Below, in pieces: positions 34,801 to 46,800 of a DNA stretch of 64,000 nt. Under the pieces are notes generated by a model. It ran no database searches and had not been told where the DNA came from. It saw nothing but the letters and a program-made list of their open reading frames with translations. This stretch comes from Microvelia longipes (taxonomy: Eukaryota; Arthropoda; Insecta; Hemiptera; Veliidae). Position 1 is the stretch's first letter. Each line of letters begins with the position of its first letter. The stretch lies in assembly GCA_018340805.1 (NCBI GenBank), contig JACMZG010001914.1, forward strand, positions 45,249,747 through 45,313,746. The letters run 5' to 3'. The translations under genes were made by a program, and so were the position numbers.

Positions 34801-37800
34801 TTATTTATTTTAATTGTTATTTGACTGTGTTAATTAGTTTTATTAACTATGATATTAGTTTTAAGTTTTGTTTGTCTGTTAATTATCTAGTCAGCTATGA
34901 TTTTGTAAAAATTTACCTGTGATGCTGAAGATGCCTACAATGTTAGGTGAAATATATAGCTAAATAATTAGTTTTGTTGTTATTATAGAACTTTAAGCTG
35001 TTGTGTTAAATTTCCTATCAAGATGTGGGAGTTCTAAAATAAATAGTGCTACAAAAGAGAATTACCAACTTCTTGGCAGGCCTTACAAGTTTAACCTGCC
35101 TTGCAGTGGGGGAGGGGAGGCCACTAAGTGTCTTGGCCCCCCTGTTGAATACCATGTACAGAAAGGGCATTAACAGTGCAATTATACAAGACTATTTCTT
35201 TTAACAATCATAAGGTAGAACTACATTTACAATAAAGAATTTGATTTTTCACGTCAGCTTTTCTATCTAACGTAAGACTTAATTTATTTTTAATCTTCAT
35301 TTGCATGTATTTTTTATTTTCAGAAACTAAAGATGAGGAGAAGTTCGATGGAAAGTGTGAAACACAAGACCAAACGGAAACACACTAAGTCCGAGAGTAA
35401 AGACAATCCAGGTGTGAACTGTTTATTTAAAAGAGTATTTTGCGAGTAAAACACATCATTTATCATTGGAGCTAAGATAATGCTTCGAATGAGCTAAGAT
35501 AATGCATTTTATGAGCTAAGACAGTGCCTCGCATGAATCAAATAGATGTAATAAATTAACAATTAAAACAATTTTAATAAAATCTTTCATGTTTAGGAGA
35601 AAATCTGGAGGAAAGTAAAGCGGGAGAGCAGCCCACAGTGCTGGACATGCAGGGAGCTATTCACCAGGACACATCTCTCCACCAGGAATCATCTCTCCAC
35701 CAGGACACAGCTTCCCAACCTCAAACAGGTGCTTTGTACATGTGGCTCGCTTACACAAGCTATTTGATCTTATAATACGACACACGGCTAAAATCAATTG
35801 ACAGCCCACCAAAATCTCAATGCTTTCAACCCTTTTTTTTAACAAAAAAATCCCTTCTTTTAAGTACAAAAAAATCCCCTCTCTGGCAACCTGAAAGTCA
35901 GGTTATGTTTTGAATTTTATTATTTGTTTATATTTGATATCGTATTTTTTATTTTTTTAAAAGTATTTATTTACTTTTTAAGTAGGAATATTGTTGGATC
36001 TTATAAATTTATCAACTAAGTGTTGCTTAAATTTGTTTGGGAAGTATGAATTAAGTGGAGTTAAAGTTGTTAATTACGTAATGCAAATTGATCATAATAG
36101 TTCTATGATGAAAAGTTTGACAATTTAAAGTAGATCGTAGCTATAATTTACTTTTTTCCAAACAAACTGCTTTTTTGTGTCAAGTTGTATAATTGAATGC
36201 GTATTGTTTCATATTATAAAAATAATATGACACAATATGCATTCATAACTTAAAAAAGTCAAAATGCTCATTATTGAAAGACATTGCATTTTTCCAAAAA
36301 AAAGTGTCTTTTGGTTTGACAGACCACAGACTCTGCCCTGTACTCAATATCAAGCAATGCTTGAAGAATACGTCAATGTCCATGCGTCAAATATAGACAC
36401 TCAGATCATATTACAACTCCGCAATAATTGGGATGAATTGAACAGATTGGAATGAAACGAAACGAACTCAAACAGATCCAATATGCCAATGAGGGAAATA
36501 AAGCGACGCGAGGTTACAAATATTTTACAACCAGTGTTGCCTTTTTATGATTTTTATTTACAAAAAAGGTATTTTTTATACCGAGGTTGGCATGAGGTGG
36601 AGGGGGAAGAAGCGTGGTCAGTCTGAACCAATAGAATTCTTTCCCTCACAGATTTTTGGCGCGCTGTCAATTAATTTTAGCCGTGTGTCGTATTATAGGT
36701 GTAACCCAAACACAATAAACATAATTATTTTTTTTAAGTATGGTTATCGGAATAGTCTGTCCACATATCTTGCTGTTTCATAGTTTGTTGATGTTGTGAG
36801 TGAGAGAGCTGTATGTATAGCATGGCTTGTAATCTTCAATCAGAAGCAACACAGCACACATGTTTAACATTAGATATAATCATAACTTACTTGAATCAAA
36901 AAAATCAGGTTCGGGGATACTATGAAGCCTCCAATATCAGCACTTCTTGCACTCATTCAGATGCTTTACTTTTATTAATTAATACAAATTTATGGAACTT
37001 TAACCAAAAATTATACAGCCCTGACACCTAATTAGTATCATGTGACTACCAAATTTTGTCGAAATTTGCAACAGTTATCGCAAACACACACACAAACATA
37101 AGCTCCCTTCCAACGTCTAAAATGTAAGTACTAGCTTACTTTTGTTCATTTATGTTACAGGAGAGACTGAGGAAGATATGAATGAGAGAGACAGTGTTGT
37201 CATCAACATGCTGGACCCCCATCAAACCACTGCTACTCAGGTAACTTAGTTTACTGAGCAGAGGGAAACCTCTTGTTGAGCCCCTAGTAAGCCCTGTTAG
37301 AAGGAGCATATCCTACCTATTCCAGTGATATGTTGCACTGGGGACTAGTTCAACTTTGTTCTTACACCAACAACACCCAACACAAAGCTTGATCGTTTTT
37401 CGTCAAACTATTTATTGCTTAATTGCTTAGAGACCAAACAAGTATAATTAAATAAAAAATAAATATTATTAATGGAAATGATTTTATTGGTTACAAGAGT
37501 AAGAGTAGTAGAACAAAGAAGAAAATGCAAGTAAAATATAATTTTATTTTAAATTTATTTTTGTAAATTAATTATAATAATAATAATATCTTTATTTAAT
37601 AGAATCTTCTAGGACCTTCTTTATTCTTTAGAATTATTTAATGATAAATCTTTATTTACATTTTCTTGATACTAAGTTTATAATATATTTGTATTTTTGC
37701 TCTTTATATCCTTTGGTAGGAAGAAAAAAGCTATGAGGTCGAAGCTGATATGCCAGCCTGTGAAGTGTTGCATGTATTTCTAAAAGCCTTTTTGATGATG

Positions 37801-40800
37801 AAATGCTGTACAATAGTGTATCACTTGTTAGCATTAATTACTTATTATGTAGAATTCCTTGATAAGAATAGTTATTTATGCAACAAGGGATGAAAGTAAG
37901 TTTTACAGCTCAAGTTAAAGTTTCGTCCTAAGGCAGCACCGAAGGAGGAAACTTCATTAGCTCATGAGGCCGGTAGGCCGAGGGAGATAAACTAGTTAGC
38001 TCCCGAGGCTTGCCGAGGGGAGTTAACTAACATTTTGGCTCCCGAGGCTTGATGAGGGAGATAATACGAGAGCTGAAAACTTTTACCCCTTGTAGCATAT
38101 TAAATTTTATCTACGACTAGAGAACTAATACTAACAACTATTAATATATTCTTCAGTTCCTTAATTGTTATTGTGTTAGTTTAGTTTATTCTTACCATTT
38201 CAATCACTCTGATGAAGCGAGAATAAAGCCACTATCCTCACATTATTTTATTGTAAGCTGTCAATAGAATAATGTGTAATACTATATTTGTAATTTAAAC
38301 ATTAGCGTGTGTATATTGTATATTCTACCCGTAGTACCAGCATAACACCGAAAAAAATCCTAAACATTTCCTAAAATTCCTAAAAATTTTACTAAAACAT
38401 TTTGTCAAGTTGGCAACACTTTCACTTTTCCTCCCTAGGGAGTAAAAGTACATTTACAGTGTGAAATAACAAGACTGTATGTAGAACTTACAATACAAGG
38501 AGTAGATAAAATACCTTTTACAATATCTGTTACTATTTATATAATTGTATCATTTTTAATTTTTGAAGTAAAATTTTCATGGGGCACATAATATGTAAAA
38601 TAAATAAGTAAAGAAGCTTTGTATCATGGCCGGCAGAGTATTTTTTTTTTTTTCACCCTTACCAATTCTTTTCCACAGGATTCTCTCGAGGATGAAACTA
38701 AGGAAACCTCGGACCTTAACTTACATTCCAATGGTGTAGTGAGGATAGATAGTGATTTAAAAGCCATTAAGACTGATGAGACGCCTCCAGATGACAACTG
38801 TCTAGAAAACCAACCCTTATTAGAGCCTAACGAATCTACTGTGATAGAGATCACGTCTCATGAAGACTCCGGAGACAGCGGTCTGACAGTCAAGGCAGAA
38901 AACTATCAGAATATCACAAGTATATCTGGAGATGGGGATGATAAAGAGGATGAAAGACAAGAGATAGTTAACTCCCAGGGAGTGAGGTTCACAGCGAGCA
39001 GCCAACAACAGGATGGTATGTTGATTCCATTCCTATAAAAATGTTTTACTTTATAAAAGGTAAAACAAAATATAGCTCTAGAGGAAATATGCGATTTACA
39101 CTCTCTTAGAGGATGAAAAGTGCATATGCTTGGCACACTGTAGCATAAGTAATAATATAAGATCTTAGAATAATACTATATATATAGAAGGAGCACAGGG
39201 CCGTAAACACAATGTAATTCCACTGATAACACGAAAGCCGGTTGACTGGTGGACTTAAGTAGGGGTACCACCCTAACGACAAAACATTATTTTAAATATG
39301 TGTCATAAATATCTATTAATGAAGAAAGATTGTAAAGAACATATATAATAACTTAAAACACCTGCTGAGTATTTAATAAAACCGGTTTTAGATGGCAAAA
39401 GGGTGGCGGAATACAAGAATCTACATTTAGTTGACGAGGACTACTTTTAATATAATTTTAATAAATATGTTAAACTACAATTTAAAATGCTTAAAATATT
39501 GTAATGCATCGATATTTATATTAGTATTTTATGAATAATCAATCATTAATTAATTAATAGAACACAATAATTCAGCAACCGGAAGTATTGCCAACTTTTT
39601 TTTTAGAAAATTGTATATTGTTAGGGTGGCAGCATTACTTAGGTGCACCAGTGAAGAAAATCTAGAAATTCGCTGATTACTATAAAATCCTGAAATCTCA
39701 GTTTTAATGAAATAATCAATATCAATAACTGGTTCTAGTCAAACACAATATCAATATGCCCTTGTGTTGATTGCCTCCTTATACTTGTAGTAGTAATTAT
39801 AAAGTTATGTTTAGAAATTTTAGTTAATTAAGTGCAACTTATTTTTATTGATTAGTTATTTAAGTGCAATACTTTTTATTTCCCATACCATTATTTCTTA
39901 AGTAACTGAGGCTTTTAAATTTAATATTGTATTGCATAGTTTTTAATAATTTAAATTTCTGTTATTTCTTATACTTAGTTCCTAGTTTCCTAAACTCCTA
40001 ACCAATCAAGGTCCCCCCCCCTCCCCAACAACCCCTTCCTCTACCATGCACTGCATTTCAACAATTAATTCACAAATAACTCAGAACATGACTGTATAAC
40101 TATAGAAACCAGTCAGTTATTTAATTGTTAATCTGGTAACGTGTAATTGTGGTTATGCTGTGTTATCTGTTCTTAACTTGTCAAGACAACTAATGATATA
40201 CTAGTTAACTCTTTTAGCTGTTAACCATGTCATTCAATTATAGCTAGAAAGCTGGTTCTTTTGTGGTCTTAAGTAAGAGTACAGGCATACGTATGGTATC
40301 ATTCTAAGTTGGGAAATGTTTGTAGGTTTGGAGGCGTATGGGCTGGTGTGTGTGCAGCAGTTGCTGCGACTGCTGGCATCACTGTGCAACCCCCTAGACA
40401 AGCAGAACTCTGTGGAGATGCTAACCACAGGACTGGCACTGGTGACTGTTGCCCTGCAGGTCGGGGCTGACAGCATCGGACGTTTCCCCTCCCTCCTTCA
40501 ACTCGTAAAGGATGACCTTTGCCGAAGTCTCTTCTCTGTGAGTACTCTGTCCGCATGCTGATTCATTAGTAGCATTTTTCGGCTGATGACTGGGCAGTTT
40601 TCTATAACCTATATTGTGTTTTTAAAACTGGAAACAATTTTTTTTTTATTTTCCAGGTATTTTTCTACAACATAAACAAAAATATCTTGAATCGAAAATT
40701 TGACCTTGAATATATGATATTTATATGTTCAATCAATACATTTAAATAAACAAAATTTACCTCTAGAAAGGAGAAAAGTGTATTTTTCTCTCTCTTGTAA

Positions 40801-43800
40801 TGGGAGAAAAGTGACACTTAACTTCTCATCTCAAGCTATAGGGAGAAAAGTGACACATACTTCTGATCTCAAGCTTTAGGGAGAAAAGTAACTAGCAGGA
40901 GTACAATAGCTTTGGTTTCCATGGCAACTACTTTACTTTTGCTTTGAATTACCAATTTGGCTTAATAAACTGCGTAGGCTTCCGCGGTTATTGTCATGAA
41001 GATTTAGGTCTTCCGGCAGTGACTGCGTCAATGTAGATGAAGAATCCGACGTTTCGCTTCCACTGTGGGAGGCATCTTCAAGGATGTAGGACATCATGGA
41101 TAGAAGCACAATGCTCTGCAAAACTGAACTGAGTTCATTTTCTTTGTTCATCTACATTGACGCGGTCACCACCAGAAGACCCAAAACCCTTTAGCTTAGT
41201 TGGTTAGCGTCTTCAGCACTTAACTTGTAGGTTACAAGTTAGATCCTCACAGGGGATATACAAATATACACTTTTTTAAAAGTTTTATCACCTTATATAT
41301 ATGTATGAAATAAATCTAAAACGATGAAGAAAACACGCAGTGCTGCTATTCAGAGTGGAGCATTTCAAATCACAACCAGCTCACTCAGACTTATAAGTAT
41401 GCACTCTTTTAGTTTAGTTCAGGTTCACTGTTGGTTTTGTGCTGAACTTGATGATAATATTTTTCATTCAAAACGGTAGAGGAGTTCATCGTATAATGAT
41501 AAATAAAAGAGTCTCTCCACTTAATTACTAAAAAAACAAAGCCGGCTTTCAACCCCGAAAGGTTATCATCAGTGCCGGTGAGATGAAGGAAAGGAAAAAG
41601 AAGATTATTTATTAGATCTTTTCATAGTTGAGACTGAATACAGACTCTGTATTCGTTGAGTCTGTATTCAGTCTCAACTATGAAAAGATCTAATAAATAA
41701 TCTTCTTTTTCCTTTCCTTCATCTCACCAGCACTGATGATGACCTTTTGGGGTTGAAAGCCGGCTTTGTTTTTTAATAAAGTGGAGAGACTCTTTTATTT
41801 ATCATTATAATATTTTTAATTAAATATCTTCAACAAGTGTTTGTATTTAATAAAATCATATCACTAGAATCTAAGTTATGATATTTGCATCCTCACTATG
41901 TCAAACTCTCTTCTCTCAGATTAGAATATGGAAAATGCCTAATCTATTATGTCTTCGGAATTGCTTTGCTTGACCTCAGATAGGTAAGATCAGTTTTAAT
42001 TTAAATGGTCACCCATCCACTTACTGACTACACTCTGCACACACTTGGTACAATTTCCTGAGTGAGTGTGTGTAATCATATGAAGTGCTCCACTCTGGAT
42101 TTTTCTTCCTAATTTCAGATATATTTCCTGAAACATTTAGTTTCAAGGTGTCCTGTGCACTTAAAATAATACTATATATAGAAGGAGCACAGGACCGTAA
42201 ACATAATGTAATTCTACTGATAACATGAAAGCCGGTTGACTGGTGCAACTAAGTAATGCTGCCAACCTGACAACAAAACATAATTTTAAATATTTGTCAT
42301 AAATATCTATTAATGAAGAAGGATCGTAAGAACAAATATATAACTTAAAACACTGCTGAGTATTTAATAAAACTGGTCTTAGATGGCAAAAGGGTGGCGA
42401 AATACAAGAATCTACATTTAGTTGACGAGGACTACTTTTAATATAATTTTAATAAATACGTTAAACTACAATTTAAAATGCTTAAAATATTGTAATGCAT
42501 CGATATTTACATTAGTATTTATGAATAATCAATCATTAATTAATAATAGAACACAATAATTCAGGCAACCGGAATATTGCCAACTTTTTTTTTAGAAAAT
42601 TTGTATATTGTTAGGGTGGCAGCGATTACTTAAGACCACCAGAGAACCGCATTTTGTGTTATCAGTAGTGCTCCTTCTATATAAGTATTATTCTAAGCCT
42701 GTGGATCTTGACAAGGCCTGGCTCTGGACTGACTACTCCCCCTTCCATATTACTAACTACACTTCATATTAGAAGTACCTGTTAGAAGTATTGGCGCAAG
42801 GCATACTTCATCACAGAGACACCTTTCCAAGTCTCATTTCCTTTAGATACTCTATTTGTTAATTGATTATTTAAACTTTTCTTCCTCCTATAAAAATTAA
42901 ATCTTTGTTTAACTTTGTATTTATTTATTTCATTTTTTTTCAAAAACTTTATTACTATTGTTATCCTTTTCATTTTATACAAATCGTTTTTTTTTCAGTA
43001 ATTTCTCTTTTGTAGCACTATTTATTTTATAGAACTTCCACATCTTGATAGGAAATTTAAACACAACAGCTTAAAGTTCTATAATAACAACAAAAACTAA
43101 TTATTTAGCTATATATATTTCACCTAACATAGTAGGCATCTTCAGGCATCACAGGTAAATGTTTTTACAAAATCATAGTTGACTAGTGAGATCTCTCTTA
43201 AGTTTTTATTAATTTATTTAATTTAATTGTTATTTGACAGTGTTAATTAATTTTAATTAACTGTGATATTAGTTTTAAGTTTTTGTTTGTCTGTGTAATT
43301 ATCTAGTCAACTATGATTTTGTAAAAAAAATTACCTGTGATGCCTGAAGATGCCTACTATGTTAGGTAAAATATATATAGCTAAATAATTAGTTTTTATT
43401 GTTATTATAGAACTTTAAGCTGTTGGGTTTTTTCGTTTTTCTCTTGCCTGAGTCACAGCCAATTTTTAAAATTTGCTTAGCAAGGTAATTGCAACCTTTG
43501 TACTTGTAATCTTATCGTGACTTATGTGACAGTTGTATTACTGTAAGGAGAAGGAAATATTATATCATCTATTTGAGTAGAGAAAAGATTTAGAAACAGT
43601 GGTAGTTGGGGTTGGAGAGATACTTAGTGTGGAGAGATACTTAGTGGGAATAGCAGAGAAGGGAAGGGTAAAAGAGGTCTGCTCTCTCCTTCCTCTACTC
43701 TCCACTTCTCTCTCTCTCTCCATCTTTTCTCTGCTCTGATCTACCAGGGTCATTAGTGCCTGGATAGCAAATAGACAAAACTACTGTTTGGTTTGCAGTT

Positions 43801-46800
43801 GCTCGACTCAGAGAGGCTGTCTGTGTTCAGCTCGGACGTGCAGGTGTGTTTCCTGCTGTTTGAGTCGCTCAGAACCCATCTCAAGTTCCAGTTCCAGTCG
43901 TTCCTCAGCAAACTAACCGACATCATTGTATCTGACAGTTCTAAGATATCTTACGAAATGAGGGAAATCTCATTAGGTTTGTCAGTTTTTTTTAATTCTT
44001 ATCAATTTTTTTACTTTTCCTTTCCTACTACTTTAGATAAGTAGAAGTATTGCATTTATCCAAAGTGAGACTAAAGGTACACGAACCAAGGCGTTAGGTA
44101 ATCTTGAATCAAGTAAAGCGAGTGCAGAGTTATGAGAGAAAAAGTTGAAGGTACCGTCCTGCATTGTGTTGGAGGCACCTGTTACTGTTATTATTATTGA
44201 GTGTGAGGTATATTGTACAGTTCTCTTAATTAGTCCGGGTCAGAATAATCCTTTCAGAAGATCCTGGACAAGGTCTAATATCTTCTTGACCTGCAAGCTT
44301 GGGGTGACTGTGCTGCTACCAAAGTAAAAGAACCTTTTCAAGGCTGGCCCTTACATTTCACAAGTAGGTGAGCAGCTGTCTTGAAGGCTGGCCCTCACAT
44401 TTAAGAAGTAGGTGAGTAGCTGTTTTGAAGGCTAGGGCCTCACATTTAACTAGTAGATGAGCAGCTGTTTTGATATATAATCCACAAAGTGTACATATTG
44501 GGTTATCTTAGATACCGATGATGAATCTCTTAGATATCCTGGTCGTATTGAGTAACTCATTACAGTTCTATACTGTTGTGTAATGAAATGTATCTGTTAT
44601 GAGATTTGGGTGTAATGAGGTGTGGCTGTTGCAGAGACTGTGGTGCAGCTGTGGAGAATCCCAGGGTTGGTAACTGAGTTGTACCTTAACTACGACTGTG
44701 ACCTATACTGTCCAAACCTGTTGGAGCAACTGACCAATCTTCTGTCCAAGGTACTCTTTCAACTCGTACATGCATTGCTTTGTACTTACCCATATTATTA
44801 CTACAGGAGGCCTTTTAGTTCAATTTTTAAAACATCTAAAAGTGACCTCAAGCTGAAAAATAAATGTGCTTAAACGTTTTAATAAAGAACATAAACTGAG
44901 CTTTTAATGAGTCGGTCTAAATGCATGTGTATTGTCTACCATGTGCCATAAACATGCCTGTTTCCTCTGAAAAATCTTGAAAAATTACTTAGGAGTTGAA
45001 GAGTTACTTATCTAACTAATCAAACTTGAACTGACAAATCAAGCTGGCAATGTAATTTTGTGCAAAATATCAGATATTTTAAAGTAAATTTTGCCTGCCG
45101 TGCAGGACTGGTGGAGTGGTAAAGTGATGTTGTAAAGCACTACACTGTTTCAGAATGCATTCCCGGTGGCTGGGGTGTTCAGCACGCATCTCCTCTCCCT
45201 GGATGCTCTGCTTACTGTCATAGACTCGATCGAGTCTCATTGCCACAGCAGGATACTCAACCAGACTCAACAAACAGGTACTTGTTCTCAAGTTTAATTT
45301 CTAAGTTATCATCAGTTCTTCTATTATATGTAGTTTTTTTATTAGTATCTCTCCTACCCCTACTACATCTATCTATTCAATAGATGATATTATATTTCTT
45401 TCTCCTTAACAGTAATAAAATCATATTAAAAGTAATCATTAGGAGATGACTGGTACTTGGGGTGCAACTTGGTCTTCCCTTGCAAAACTCACCTTCTGAT
45501 TTAGAGAGAACTTACAGGAAATATTAGAGTAGTATATAATTGAAAAGAGTATAAAACCAGAGTTGCAAGTAGAAATTCAAGTAATCATTATTTGTTTTCT
45601 TTAAATTATCACAGAACTGTACATTACACAACATAAGAAATTAGTACATTATAAAGAAAAACAGATAAACCATAATTACACTCAATAAAGTTATTACTAG
45701 AATAGATTACAAAATACATATTATTTAAGTCATGCAGAGCTATCTAAAAAAATTAATTATTATATTAAAAAACTTACTAAAGTTAGGCTAAATTGACTAA
45801 CTAAGTCGAAAATTAAAAGAAAAGAAGATCAGGTCCAAAAACCTAAAAAGTTAAAAAATTTAGCAAAAAGGAAATGAAAAGTTAAATTGATGATAACGTG
45901 TAAACTATTAAATTCATTGAAAAATAATAAAAGAAAACTTACTGAGGTAAATGAAATCAAAATGCAAATTGAATTGAAATGCAAATGAAATCAATAATTT
46001 CTATACATATTTTGTAAAAGATCAAGAGAAAAACAATTTTCTTTTGTAGATTTTAATAACTTGAAAATGCTCTGTGTGATGAAGAGCGAAATATTGTTGT
46101 TTAAATATAACATCTATATTTTCATTTTGTCTCTTAAGCGCCCAAACACATAACGTATCACAGAACTATTTATGAAGATTGCAGGACCATGATATTGGCC
46201 ATGACGATGTTTAATGCCTGCTTATCTTTAACTTCATTTAAGAATATTAAATGTTCCGGAGCTAATGATTTTCATTCATAGCTTATCATTATTTTAGTTT
46301 TTATGGTCTGACTTCTGGACACTTAGTCTGTTTACACCGTGTCAAACTTAGTCATAATTATTTAAATAGAATCCCAACTCAAGGAGATCCATCCTGATCT
46401 GGGATTTCCCAAAGCCAGGATGTAATGCATTGGTTTGTTGTGTGCTCTGAAACTGATTGTTTTGGCAGGTAAGCAAGATGAGGAGAAAGCTATGAGTGAA
46501 GTTGTCGATCCAGCTACCAACTACATCCTGCGTGAGACAGCCCGTCATCGCATCTCATCCTCTATCCCCAGCCACGAACAGATCATGGCCATCAAGAGAA
46601 AGAAGAAGGTAATGCACTCGCCTTGTAAACCTTATTATTCACTACACTCATCCTTTGACTCACTTGCTCTTACAACTAATTAAGTTACTCTATCAGACAA
46701 AGAAGAAGCGCAAGTGAAGTATACAGTATAAATGAAACACCCAAGTCTCTCCACATATAATATTTATTGACAGAGCCAGCTTTTAACCTTTCGGTCATCT

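Noticed and set aside
36264..36455. Plus-strand 63-residue frame in GBF1 intron 7 as an alternative exon
   Set aside because: No acceptor or donor pair in phase with the neighbouring exons and no resemblance to GBF1 linkers.
38624..39136. Minus-strand frames over GBF1 exon 9
   Set aside because: Antisense shadows; the plus strand links into the conserved GVRFT block.
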